Below are positions 15,656 to 24,040 of a DNA stretch of 64,000 nt, piece after piece. Source of the DNA: Burkholderiales bacterium RIFCSPHIGHO2_01_FULL_63_240 (GTDB lineage: Bacteria; Pseudomonadota; Gammaproteobacteria; Burkholderiales; Burkholderiaceae_C); the NCBI GenBank assembly GCA_001770725.1, contig MERU01000006.1, positions 310,001 through 374,000 of the forward strand. The letters run 5' to 3'. The notes below the pieces were generated by a model. It was not told the DNA's origin and did no database searches. It saw only the letters and a list, made by a program, of their open reading frames with translations. Position 1 is the stretch's first letter; each line of letters opens with the position of its first letter. The position numbers and the translations under genes were made by a program.

Positions 15656-16690
15656 TCAGGGCTTGAGCGCCCAGATCACCGGGCAGTGGTCTGACAGCTG
15701 GCGACCTCGGTCGTCGGCATCGAACGACAGGCGCGCAAAGCGCCTGTCGCCGTTTCGGGCCGCCAGTTTCTGGTCGATGAGGATGTCGTCGATGTACTGG
15801 CGGTGCTGGTCGTCGGCGTCGCAGGCCTGGTAGCGCTGGCCCTCGGTGGCGCGCATCAGGCTGGCGCCGCGCGGCACGTCGTCGCTCCAGGCCTGCACGA
15901 CGTTGAGCGGTGCGGCCTCGTCGGGGCCGGCGGGGTGGCGGGCGTCCTTGTCGAGGTGGCGGTTGAAGTCGCCGAGCAGGGCGAAGGCCGTGCCCTCGCG
16001 CACGCGCTGGTCGATCCAGGCTTCGACCACGGGCACCTGCTGGCGCAGGCGCGAGCACGGCTCGAAGCGGCGGTCGAGCTTGCCGGTGAAGCAGCCGCTT
16101 TTCAGGTGCACGGCCAGCAGTCGCACCTCGCGCGGCGTGCCGGGCCACAGGGTGACGTCGGCGCCGGCGCGCGTGCCGCCATCGATGTCGAGCGCGGCCA
16201 GGTCGCCGTTGCAGCGAAAGGGCACGCCCTCGCGGATGGCAAAGCCCACCTTCTGCGGGTGCGCCCGGCGGGTGAAGCAGTCGAGCCGCCAGCCCTGGCG
16301 AAAGACCTGCCTCGCGGCCTCGGGGCCATCGACTTCCTGCAGGGCCACGGCATCGACCTGGTGGGTGCCGTGCAGGGCCTGGGCGCTGCGGGCCAGGGCG
16401 TCGAGGTCAGCCTGGGTGCGCGAGGGCGGTGGTGTGCGACCGGGTGTGCAAGGCAGGGCCCGGTCCTGGCTGCGCGGTTGCTGGCTGGTGCAGCGCGCGG
16501 CCAGGCGGTCGTGCTCGGCGGGCAGCATCAGCCATTCCAGGTTCCAGGTGGCCAGGGTGACGCCACCACCAGCGGCAGGCGCACCGATGCCAAGGCGTTC
16601 CAGCCAGCCTGCATGGGCGTTGGGTGTGGCCGCCAAGGCGGCCGCAGCGAAGAGGGGGAGGGCCCGTACAGCAGCCAGCAGGCGGCGCAC
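15656..16690 (-). CDS. Exported endonuclease/exonuclease/phosphatase-fold protein
   Basis: A 344-residue protein with a signal peptide (cleavage near AHA, residue 28). The EEP fold is shown by TLATWNLEWL, VDAVALQEVDG, LLGDFNRHLD with the catalytic Asp-Asn, and the terminal SDHCPVIW. Such proteins hydrolyse phosphodiester bonds in DNA, lipids or inositol phosphates; the substrate here is not evident, though a periplasmic or secreted nuclease is plausible. Several extra Cys may form disulfides. It follows the PfkB gene by six bases on the same strand. Confidence 0.85.
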   Translation of the reverse strand: MRRLLAAVRALPLFAAAALAATPNAHAGWLERLGIGAPAAGGGVTLATWNLEWLMLPAEHDRLAARCTSQQPRSQDRALPCTPGRTPPPSRTQADLDALARSAQALHGTHQVDAVALQEVDGPEAARQVFRQGWRLDCFTRRAHPQKVGFAIREGVPFRCNGDLAALDIDGGTRAGADVTLWPGTPREVRLLAVHLKSGCFTGKLDRRFEPCSRLRQQVPVVEAWIDQRVREGTAFALLGDFNRHLDKDARHPAGPDEAAPLNVVQAWSDDVPRGASLMRATEGQRYQACDADDQHRQYIDDILIDQKLAARNGDRRFARLSFDADDRGRQLSDHCPVIWALKP

Positions 16691-16696
16691 GCGTGC

Positions 16697-17605
16697 TCAG
16701 GCGCCCAGCGCGGCGCGGTCGAGCGTGTAGTTCTGCGGGCCGGCCACGGCGATCTTGATGGCACCGATGCGGTTGGCCAGCGTCACCGACTTGACCAGGT
16801 CCCAGCCCAGCGACAGGCCGTGCAGCAGGCCGCCACGGAAGGCGTCGCCACAGCCGGTGGGGTCGACCACGGCGGCGGCCTTGACGCCGGGCACGTGGGT
16901 CTTTTCACCTGCGATGTAGACGTTGCAGCCGTCGGCGCCCAGGGTCTCGATCAGGCCCTTGAGGTGCGATGCCTTCGAGATCTCGGCCAGGCTCTGGCCC
17001 GTGCGGTCGGCCAGCATCTTGGCTTCGTAGTCGTTGACGGCCACCCAGGTGGCTTGCGAGACGAAGCGCTTGAGGTCTTCGCCGTCGAACATGGGCAGGC
17101 CCTGGCCCGGGTCGAAGACGAAGGGGATCTTGGCCGCCTGCAACTGGGCGGCGTGCTGGATCATGGCGTCGCGGCCATCGGGGGCCACGATGGCCAGCTT
17201 GATGGACGGATCGGCCTTGATTTCCAGGCGATGGGCCTGGCCCATGGCGCCGGGGTGGAAGGCGGTGATCTGGTTGTTGTCCTGGTCCGTGATGATGATG
17301 GCCTGGGCGGTGTAGTCGTCTTCCACCGTCAGCACGTGCTGCAGGTTCAGGCCCTGCTGCTCGAGGTGGTTGCGGTAGAGGGCGCCGTCCTTGCCGAGGG
17401 TGGCCATGATCAGCGGCTCGCCACCGAGCTGCTTGAGGCTGTAGGCGATGTTGCCCGCGCAGCCACCGAACTCCTTGCGCATGGAGGGCACGAGGAAGGA
17501 CACGTTGAGGATGTGCACCTGCTCGGGCAGGATCTGCTGGGCGAAGCGGCCCGGGAAGTTGGTGATGGTGTCGAAGGCCAGGGAGCCACAGATGAGCACG
17601 GACAT
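16697..17605 (-). CDS. PfkB-family carbohydrate kinase
   Basis: A 302-residue ribokinase-fold kinase. It carries the N-terminal PfkB signature GGCAGNIAYSLKQLGG and the C-terminal DPTGCGDAFRGGLLHG, with the catalytic Asp in GCGD (the more usual form is GAGD). The sequence resembles the adenosine-kinase-like branch common in Burkholderiales; the substrate (adenosine or a sugar) is not proven. It lies between the DUF3426 and nuclease-like genes, all on the minus strand. Confidence 0.9.
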   Translation of the reverse strand: MSVLICGSLAFDTITNFPGRFAQQILPEQVHILNVSFLVPSMRKEFGGCAGNIAYSLKQLGGEPLIMATLGKDGALYRNHLEQQGLNLQHVLTVEDDYTAQAIIITDQDNNQITAFHPGAMGQAHRLEIKADPSIKLAIVAPDGRDAMIQHAAQLQAAKIPFVFDPGQGLPMFDGEDLKRFVSQATWVAVNDYEAKMLADRTGQSLAEISKASHLKGLIETLGADGCNVYIAGEKTHVPGVKAAAVVDPTGCGDAFRGGLLHGLSLGWDLVKSVTLANRIGAIKIAVAGPQNYTLDRAALGA

Positions 17606-17632
17606 GGGGGTGTTGCTTTCAGCGATGGACGC

Positions 17633-19213
17633 TCAAGGGTAGAAGAGTTCGGCCGTGTAGCCAGCCGGTGCCAGGTCGTCCAGGCGCAGCGACCATTGCA
17701 GCTGCGTGCTTTCGCCGGCCGGGACGGCCTCGGGCACGGACAGCAGGGGCATGCCTTCGCCCTTGGCGACCTGGGCGTCACGCGGCGCGAAGGCGCGGCG
17801 GGCGATCACGGCGCCGCGGTCGTCGGTGAGGGTCAGGTCGATGTGAGGCCAGGCCAGCTCGACGCTTGAGCGGCTGTTGACGGCCACGGTCAGGCGGTAG
17901 CGGTTGGGGCCTTCGGAGGCCGTGCGCACGAGCGTGGCGCTGTCGACCTGCAGGGCATCGAGGCGCATGGGCGGCTTGATCTGGCAGCCCACCTGCGCGC
18001 ACCAGGCGTTGAGCAGCGGGCGCGTGGACGGGTGGTGCGCGGCGACCCAGTCGCGGAAGTGGTGGCCGAGTTGCACCGCCAAACCAAGGGTGAGCAGCAG
18101 GGCGAGCAGCCCCATCGCGGCCTGCACCGCGGGCAGGCGCCAGAAGGCCTTGCGTTGGGCGCGGCGCACGAATTCGGGGGCCTGCGAGGCCGGGTCGCGG
18201 CCGCGCGTGCCGGAGCGGCCCTTGCGCTGACTGGGAGGCTGCACGGCCTGTTCTGGCACGTAACCCGGGTCGGGGTGGCGCAGCAGCGGGGTTTCCGAGG
18301 CCGGGTCGGTCGCCAGGCTCGCGCCGCCAACTTTGGCGCCCTCTGCAGGCAGGCTGGGTCCGTCCTCGGGCTGAGCCGGATCCGTCTGAGCCAGGGCGGC
18401 TGCAGGCAGCGACGACATCGGCGGGGGCTCGGTCAACGGGGCCGGCACGCTGTCCTGGTAGCGCGCCCACTCCTGTTCGGCGTCCAGGTCGCTGGGGAAC
18501 TGGGCGTCGGCGAATTCGGGGCCGCGTTCGCGGCGGCGCACGGGCCGCACGCTGTCGCGAGAGGGCAGCAGGTAGCGCGACTCCAGGGCATCGGCCTCGT
18601 CGGTGCTGGGCACGTCCTCGGGCGGGTCTTCCAGCCAGGGACGGGGCTCGTCGGCGATGCGCAGGTGGTTGGCGGCGGACGACGGCAAGGGCGTCGGGTC
18701 GGACAGGTCGACCGAGGTGTCGAGGTCGAAGTCGGTGGCCGCCGGGCGGGCGGCTGGTGCCGAAGCAGCGGGAGCGCCGAAGGCGAGGTCGGCAGAGGTC
18801 AGCTGGGTGTGGGCGCTGAGCGGCGTGGGCGCAGGCGACGACGGTGCGCGCACGGCCGCAGGCGGCGGTGTCAGACCGGACGGTTGCGTTCGGGACCAGC
18901 TCGGCGGTGGGGTGGGCGTCGAGGCAGGAGGCGACGCCATGGGCCTGGCCGGCGCTTGCGCGGGCGGCGGTGTCGAGGGCCCTTGCTGCACTTGCGGCGC
19001 TTGAGGCGGCGGGGCGAACGGTTGCGCAGGCGAAGGCACCGCTGGCACCTGCCGCGGCGGGGGCGCCTCGGTGTCGAGGTCGAACAGCGCGGGCAGGGCG
19101 TTGAAGACCTCGTGGCAGCGGCCGCAACGCACCCAGCCTTCGGAGACCTTCAATTGGTCTTGCACGACCTTGAAGATCGTGCCGCAGTGGGTGCAACGGG
19201 TGGCCAGGCTCAT
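17633..19213 (-). CDS. Zinc-ribbon/DUF3426 membrane protein
   Basis: A 526-residue protein. Residues 5-40 are an MJ0042-type zinc ribbon (CTHCGTIFKV and CGRCHEVFNA). A long Pro/Ala/Ser-rich, probably disordered region follows to about residue 350, then one transmembrane helix (GLLALLLTLGLAVQLG) and the DUF3426 beta-sandwich domain to the end. The family is conserved next to prmA in betaproteobacteria; its role is unknown. It follows prmA on the same strand with a gap of about 50 bases. Confidence 0.88.
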   Translation of the reverse strand: MSLATRCTHCGTIFKVVQDQLKVSEGWVRCGRCHEVFNALPALFDLDTEAPPPRQVPAVPSPAQPFAPPPQAPQVQQGPSTPPPAQAPARPMASPPASTPTPPPSWSRTQPSGLTPPPAAVRAPSSPAPTPLSAHTQLTSADLAFGAPAASAPAARPAATDFDLDTSVDLSDPTPLPSSAANHLRIADEPRPWLEDPPEDVPSTDEADALESRYLLPSRDSVRPVRRRERGPEFADAQFPSDLDAEQEWARYQDSVPAPLTEPPPMSSLPAAALAQTDPAQPEDGPSLPAEGAKVGGASLATDPASETPLLRHPDPGYVPEQAVQPPSQRKGRSGTRGRDPASQAPEFVRRAQRKAFWRLPAVQAAMGLLALLLTLGLAVQLGHHFRDWVAAHHPSTRPLLNAWCAQVGCQIKPPMRLDALQVDSATLVRTASEGPNRYRLTVAVNSRSSVELAWPHIDLTLTDDRGAVIARRAFAPRDAQVAKGEGMPLLSVPEAVPAGESTQLQWSLRLDDLAPAGYTAELFYP

Positions 19214-19263
19214 AGCCCGCCTTTATGCCATTTTTTCAAGGGAAAACCGCGTTGGGGCAGTGT

Positions 19264-20205
19264 TCATCCCACCCGCTTTTGGGCGGTCATCAGGATCCAG
19301 CCGTCTTCCTCGTTGGCGACCTGCAACTGCAGGCCCACTTCGGCGTAGGCGTCCTTGAGTTCCTGCTCCTGACGCGCCAGGATGCCGGCGAGCACCAGGT
19401 GGCCGCCCGCGGCGACGTGGCCGGCCAGCAGCGGCGAGAGCATCTTCAGCGGCGTGGCCAGGATGTTGGCCAGCACCAGCGGGTAGGCGCCACGCGCCTC
19501 GCCCACCAGGTCAGGCAGGCCCGCGCGGATGGGCACCTGGCCGGTGGCCGCCTTGAGGTGAGCCAGGTTGGCTTCGGCATTGGCCACGGTGGCCTCGACC
19601 GCCGCCGGGTCGATGTCGACCGCGTCGATGCGGCCGGAGCCGAACAGCGCCGCGCCGATGGCCAGGATGCCCGAGCCGCAGCCGTAGTCCAGCACGCTCT
19701 GACCTGCGAAAGCGCTGGCGTTCTGAGCGATCCACTTCAGGCACATGCGCGTGGTCGGGTGCGTGCCGGTGCCGAAGGCCAGGCCCGGGTCCAGGCGCAT
19801 GACCGTCTTGGCCGCGGCGGGCACCTCGTGCCAGGTCGGCACGATGAAAAAGCTCTCGGTGATGGGCACGGGCTGGAACTGCGACTGCGTCAGGCGCACC
19901 CAGTCCTGCTCGTCCACGGGCTGGATGCCCTGGACGTGGATGTCCTCGGCCCAGTCTTGCGCCAGGATCAGCGTGGCGGCTTCGAGGGCCTCGGCTTCGC
20001 TGGCGAACAGGCTCTTGATGGTCGAGCGCTGCCAGGCTTCGCGTGGCACCGGCATGCCCGGCTCACCCCACAAGGCTTCTTCGTGTTCCGTGTCCGCGTC
20101 GGCGTCTTCGACGGACACGGACAGGGCCTCGATCTCCATGAGCGCATCGCTCAGGTTGTCGACTTCGGCTTCCTTGGCCAGCAGGGTGAGTTCGTACAGG
20201 GGCAT
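19264..20205 (-). CDS. prmA: Ribosomal protein L11 methyltransferase
   Basis: A 313-residue S-adenosylmethionine-dependent enzyme that trimethylates ribosomal protein L11. Motif I is LDYGCGSGILAIGA, motif II AVDIDPAAVE, and the amino-methyltransferase signature is LVLANILATPL. The N-terminal substrate-recognition domain (residues 1-90) is present with the usual acidic stretch. It lies 17 bases after accC. Confidence 0.96.
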   Translation of the reverse strand: MPLYELTLLAKEAEVDNLSDALMEIEALSVSVEDADADTEHEEALWGEPGMPVPREAWQRSTIKSLFASEAEALEAATLILAQDWAEDIHVQGIQPVDEQDWVRLTQSQFQPVPITESFFIVPTWHEVPAAAKTVMRLDPGLAFGTGTHPTTRMCLKWIAQNASAFAGQSVLDYGCGSGILAIGAALFGSGRIDAVDIDPAAVEATVANAEANLAHLKAATGQVPIRAGLPDLVGEARGAYPLVLANILATPLKMLSPLLAGHVAAGGHLVLAGILARQEQELKDAYAEVGLQLQVANEEDGWILMTAQKRVG

Positions 20206-20222
20206 GTCGGGCGCCTTGGGGC

Positions 20223-21572
20223 TCAGCGCTTGCGCGCGGCCATCCAGCTTTCGAGGTAGTGGATGTCGGTGCCGCCTTCGACGAACTTGGCGTCGACCAT
20301 CAGCTCGCGGTGCAGCGGGATGTTGGTCTGGATGCCTTCGACGACGGTCTCGGACAGGGCGGTTCGCATGCGGGCCAGGGCCTGCTCGCGGGTGTCGCCG
20401 TGCACGATGATCTTGCCGATCATGGAGTCGTAGTTGGGCGGCACGAAGTAGTTGGTGTAGACGTGCGAGTCAACGCGCACGCCAGGCCCACCCGGTGCAT
20501 GCCAGGTCGTGATGCGGCCGGGCGAGGGGATGAACTTGACCGGGTCTTCGGCGTTGATGCGGCACTCGATGGAGTGGCCGCGCATCTCGATCTGGCGTTG
20601 CGTGAAGGGCAGCTTCTCGCCGGCGGCCACGCGGATCTGCATCTGCACGATGTCGATGCCGCTGACCAGCTCGGTCACCGGGTGCTCCACCTGCACGCGG
20701 GTGTTCATCTCGATGAAATAGAACTCGCCGTTCTCGTACAGGAACTCGAAGGTGCCCGCGCCGCGGTAGCCGATCTTCTTGCAGGCGGCGGCGCAGCGCT
20801 CGCCCACCTTTTCGATCAGGCGACGGGGGATGCCGGGGGCCGGCGCTTCTTCGATGATCTTCTGGTGGCGGCGCTGCATGGAGCAGTCGCGCTCACCCAG
20901 CCAGACCGCATTTTTGTGCTGGTCGGCCATGATCTGGATCTCGATGTGGCGCGGGTGCTCCAGGAACTTTTCCATGTAGACCTGCGGGTTGCCGAATGCG
21001 GCAGCGGCCTCGCTTTTGGTGGTCTGCACGGCGTGGATCAGCGCGGCCTCGGTGTGCACGACGCGCATGCCACGACCGCCGCCGCCGCCAGCGGCCTTGA
21101 TGATGACCGGGTAGCCGACGCTGCGGGCGATCTTGATGATCTCCTTCGGGTCGTCGGGCAGGGCGCCTTCGGAGCCGGGAACGCAAGGCACGCCGGACTT
21201 GATCATGGCCTGCTTGGCCGAGACCTTGTCGCCCATGATGCGGATGGACTCGGGCGTCGGGCCGATGAAGGTGAAGCCCGATTGCTCCACGCGCTCGGCG
21301 AAGTCGGCGTTCTCGGACAGGAAGCCGTAGCCGGGGTGGATGGCCTCGGCATCGGTGACTTCGGCGGCCGAGATGATGGCCGGCATGTGCAGGTAGCTCT
21401 GCGCCGAGGGGGCCGGGCCGATGCACACGGCCTCGTCGGCGAGCTTGACGTACTTGGCGTCGCGGTCGGCTTCGGAGTAGACGACCACCGACTGGATGCC
21501 CATCTCGCGGCAGGCGCGCTGGATGCGCAAGGCGATTTCGCCGCGGTTGGCGATCAGGATCTTCTTGAACAT
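20223..21572 (-). CDS. accC: Acetyl-CoA carboxylase, biotin carboxylase subunit
   Basis: A 449-residue ATP-grasp enzyme that carboxylates biotin on BCCP, the first step of fatty-acid synthesis. It begins [17 protein letters not shown], has the glycine-rich ATP loop [26 protein letters not shown] with catalytic residues and [16 protein letters not shown]. The length is typical. It follows accB by 11 bases. Confidence 0.98.
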   Translation of the reverse strand: MFKKILIANRGEIALRIQRACREMGIQSVVVYSEADRDAKYVKLADEAVCIGPAPSAQSYLHMPAIISAAEVTDAEAIHPGYGFLSENADFAERVEQSGFTFIGPTPESIRIMGDKVSAKQAMIKSGVPCVPGSEGALPDDPKEIIKIARSVGYPVIIKAAGGGGGRGMRVVHTEAALIHAVQTTKSEAAAAFGNPQVYMEKFLEHPRHIEIQIMADQHKNAVWLGERDCSMQRRHQKIIEEAPAPGIPRRLIEKVGERCAAACKKIGYRGAGTFEFLYENGEFYFIEMNTRVQVEHPVTELVSGIDIVQMQIRVAAGEKLPFTQRQIEMRGHSIECRINAEDPVKFIPSPGRITTWHAPGGPGVRVDSHVYTNYFVPPNYDSMIGKIIVHGDTREQALARMRTALSETVVEGIQTNIPLHRELMVDAKFVEGGTDIHYLESWMAARKR

Positions 21573-21583
21573 GAAGACCCCCT

Positions 21584-22039
21584 TTATTCGATGACGAACA
21601 GGGGCTGACCGTATTCAACGGGCTGGCCGTTGTCGACCAGGATCTTGGTGATGGTGCCGTCCTGGTCTGCCTCGATCTCGTTCATGATCTTCATGGCTTC
21701 GATGATGCAGACGGCCTGGCCGGCCTTGACCTGATCGCCGACTTCGGCGAAGGCCTTGGCGCCGGGGCTGGAGGCGCGGTAGAAGGTGCCGACCATCGGC
21801 GACTTGACCACGTGACCGGTTTCGACCGGTGCTTCGGCCACGGCGGGCGCAGCGGCGGCGGGGGCTGCGACGGCTGCGGGAGCGGCCACGGCGGGGGCGG
21901 CGGCCACGGTGTGCATGACGACGGGCGCGGCGCCGGCCTTGACGATGCGAACCTTGCCGTCGGCTTCGGTGATTTCGAGTTCAGACACGTTCGACTCGGA
22001 CACGAGGTCGATCAGGGTCTTGAGTTTGCGCAGGTCCAT
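21584..22039 (-). CDS. accB: Biotin carboxyl carrier protein of acetyl-CoA carboxylase
   Basis: A 151-residue carrier. The N-terminal [18 protein letters not shown] block is the family start, followed by an Ala/Pro-rich linker (about residues 45-75) and the biotinyl domain with [12 protein letters not shown], where the Lys is biotinylated. The frame continues 55 codons upstream without a stop, but the ATG at 22039 gives the conserved beginning. It leads the accB-accC-prmA run. Confidence 0.97.
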   Translation of the reverse strand: MDLRKLKTLIDLVSESNVSELEITEADGKVRIVKAGAAPVVMHTVAAAPAVAAPAAVAAPAAAAPAVAEAPVETGHVVKSPMVGTFYRASSPGAKAFAEVGDQVKAGQAVCIIEAMKIMNEIEADQDGTITKILVDNGQPVEYGQPLFVIE

Positions 22040-22115
22040 GGATGTTCTCCAGCGAGGTCGTCGAGCGGGTGGCGCTCGGGGTGGGCGGCAGGCGCGGCGT
22101 TCCGGGTGGGAAGGC

Positions 22116-22586
22116 TCAGCTGCCGGATGCGGTGGGGGCCGTCGGTGGCGGGGCACCGAGGCGGTCGAGGGCGGCGTCCAGCGCGAGTCGGTAGCCCGCC
22201 GCACCCAGCCCCAGGATCACGCCTTCGGCGAGGTCCGAGAAGTAGGAGTGGTGGCGGAAGGCTTCGCGCCGGTGGATGTTCGAGAGGTGCACCTCGATGA
22301 AGGGCAGCGCCACGCCGGCGAAGGCGTCGCGCAGGGCCACGCTGGTGTGCGTGAACCCGCCCGGGTTGATGATCACGAAGGTGGTGCCGTCCGTGCGGGC
22401 GGCCTGCACCCGGTCGATGAGGGCGCCTTCGTGGTTGCTCTGGAATGCCGTCAGGGCCGCGCCGCGGCGGGTGGCGTGGGCGCTCAGATCCGAGTTGATC
22501 TGCTCCAGCGTGGTGGACCCGTAGACCTGCGGTTCACGGGTGCCCAGCAGGTTCAGGTTCGGGCCATGGAGGACGAGGATGTGCAT
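22116..22586 (-). CDS. aroQ: 3-dehydroquinate dehydratase, type II
   Basis: A 156-residue enzyme of the shikimate pathway. It has the type II motifs [13 protein letters not shown] with the catalytic Tyr in [29 protein letters not shown] and [17 protein letters not shown], with the catalytic His. The last dozen residues ([11 protein letters not shown]) are a nonconserved tail. It begins the aroQ-accB-accC-prmA gene order found across betaproteobacteria. Confidence 0.97.
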   Translation of the reverse strand: MHILVLHGPNLNLLGTREPQVYGSTTLEQINSDLSAHATRRGAALTAFQSNHEGALIDRVQAARTDGTTFVIINPGGFTHTSVALRDAFAGVALPFIEVHLSNIHRREAFRHHSYFSDLAEGVILGLGAAGYRLALDAALDRLGAPPPTAPTASGS

Positions 22587-22729
22587 GCGTCACCGGGTGT
22601 TTGGGGGGTGTCTCATCTGACAACGAGACTCGCAAGATCACCCGAGAAAATGAACGTAGCGAGATTTTACCTGCAATAGCCCGAAATTCTCGGTTTTTGC
22701 CGGAAATGTTTCGGGTTGTTCCGGACGCC

Positions 22730-23407
22730 TCAGGCGGGGCCCATGGCGCGGGCCCAGGCGGCGAGCTCGTCGAAGTGGGTGGCGCCCATCTTGCGGTGGC
22801 GGATGCGGCCCTGGGCGTCGATCAGCACCGTGAAGGGCAGGCCACCGGCCGTGTTGCCCAGCGTCTGGGCCAGCTCGGTGCCGCCGAAGCCGGCCAGCGC
22901 GACCCCGAATCCTACCTTCACTTTGGTCAGGAATTCCTTGACCGGGGTCGGGCCGTCGATCGCCAGGCCCACGACCTGCCAGCCCGCGGCGGAGAACTCG
23001 CGGCGGAAACGGTCCAGCTCGGGCATCTCCTTGACGCAGGGGGGACACCAGGTCGCCCAGAAGTTCAGCAGCAGCGGCTTGCCCTGCAGGCCGGCCCAGT
23101 TGAAGGGCGTGCCTTCCGGCGTGTCGAAGTGCACGTCCCAGAAGCCGGCGGGCAGGGGGTCACCTGCGGCGACGTTGGGGTCGTTGGCAGATGAGGTGCT
23201 GCGGGGCGACGTGGGCGAAGCCCCTGCTGCGGCCTCGGTGGCGGCGTGGCGCTGCCAGCCCCACCAGGCCCCTGCGCCCGCAGCGGCCAGACCCGCGGTG
23301 CCGAAAAGGGCGGCGCGCCGGCTCAGGCCGCGTTGGGGGTGGAGCGGGTGCCCGGGCTCGGGCGCGTGCTCGGTGGGCAGGGGGTGTTCGGACAAACGTC
23401 GGGGCAT
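22730..23407 (-). CDS. TlpA-like membrane-anchored thioredoxin
   Basis: A 225-residue protein with an N-terminal signal anchor (RRAALFGTAGLAAAGAGAWW) and a periplasmic thioredoxin-fold domain from about residue 80. The active site WCPPC lies within LLNFWATWCPPCVKEMPEL, and the cis-Pro loop is GGLPFTVLID. TlpA proteins reduce disulfides, for example in cytochrome maturation or on copper chaperones; the partner is not visible here. It follows the uncharacterised gene at 23423 on the same strand. Confidence 0.9.
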   Translation of the reverse strand: MPRRLSEHPLPTEHAPEPGHPLHPQRGLSRRAALFGTAGLAAAGAGAWWGWQRHAATEAAAGASPTSPRSTSSANDPNVAAGDPLPAGFWDVHFDTPEGTPFNWAGLQGKPLLLNFWATWCPPCVKEMPELDRFRREFSAAGWQVVGLAIDGPTPVKEFLTKVKVGFGVALAGFGGTELAQTLGNTAGGLPFTVLIDAQGRIRHRKMGATHFDELAAWARAMGPA

Positions 23408-23422
23408 GGGGTGGGGTGGGGG

Positions 23423-24010
23423 TCAGGTGTCGGCCAGCAGGCGGCGCAGGGCGGCGAGGTCGCCGCGTTCAGAGCGGCCGCGGGCATCGGGCTTGAGGGC
23501 GCCGCGCAGGTCGTCGGCGTCCAGGATGGTCAGGTGCAGGCCGATGGGCTCGCCCAGGGCCTCGCAGTTCACGGTCAGGCTCAGTCGGTCGACCGGCGTG
23601 CCGCGCGGGCCGGGAGCGCTGGAGACATCGTAGTCCACGCCTTTGCTCAGCAACTGGATTTCTGCGGATTTGCTGTCGTCGCAGTAGAGCTGCAGGTGGA
23701 TGTCGCTCAGGCGGGTGGCGGTGCCGCGCCAGACGGCGCCGCTCAGGTGGGGGCGGAATTCGGCCAGGCGCTGCATCCAGACAGCGGCGAGCTCGCGCAG
23801 GGCGCGCAGCTCGGTGGGCTGGGTGTCGGCGCAAAAAACGCTCAGGTACTCGAAAACCGCCTCCTCGAGTTCGTCGTTGCCTGGCAGCTCGGCGCGCGTG
23901 GGCAGGCCGAGCTGCTTGACGGCGCGGCGCTTGGCCGGGCCGTACTCAAGGCCCTCTTCGACGACGATGCGCGCCGCGGTGGCGGCGATCTCCTGGGTGA
24001 GCGGGTTCAT
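23423..24010 (-). CDS. Conserved protein of unknown function
   Basis: A 195-residue soluble protein with no signal or membrane segment. It has a helical N-terminus (ARIVVEEGLEYGPAKRRAVKQLG), an acidic middle (ELEEAVFEYLSVFCAD) and mixed alpha-beta content with IHLQLYCDDSKSAEIQLLSKGVDYDV. I do not recognise a domain; the first part resembles the N-terminal segment of small Burkholderiales proteins often found beside tlpA-like genes. Coding is supported by intact length, codon usage and a 15-base gap to the next gene on the strand. Confidence 0.7.
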   Translation of the reverse strand: MNPLTQEIAATAARIVVEEGLEYGPAKRRAVKQLGLPTRAELPGNDELEEAVFEYLSVFCADTQPTELRALRELAAVWMQRLAEFRPHLSGAVWRGTATRLSDIHLQLYCDDSKSAEIQLLSKGVDYDVSSAPGPRGTPVDRLSLTVNCEALGEPIGLHLTILDADDLRGALKPDARGRSERGDLAALRRLLADT

Positions 24011-24040
24011 GGTTCGCGGATTCTGCTTGAATCCGCTGAT

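Noticed and set aside
22680-22715. Inverted repeat CCCGAAA...TTTCGGG downstream of the TlpA-like gene
   Set aside because: The 22-base loop and absence of a T-run on the relevant strand make a terminator unlikely; probably chance.
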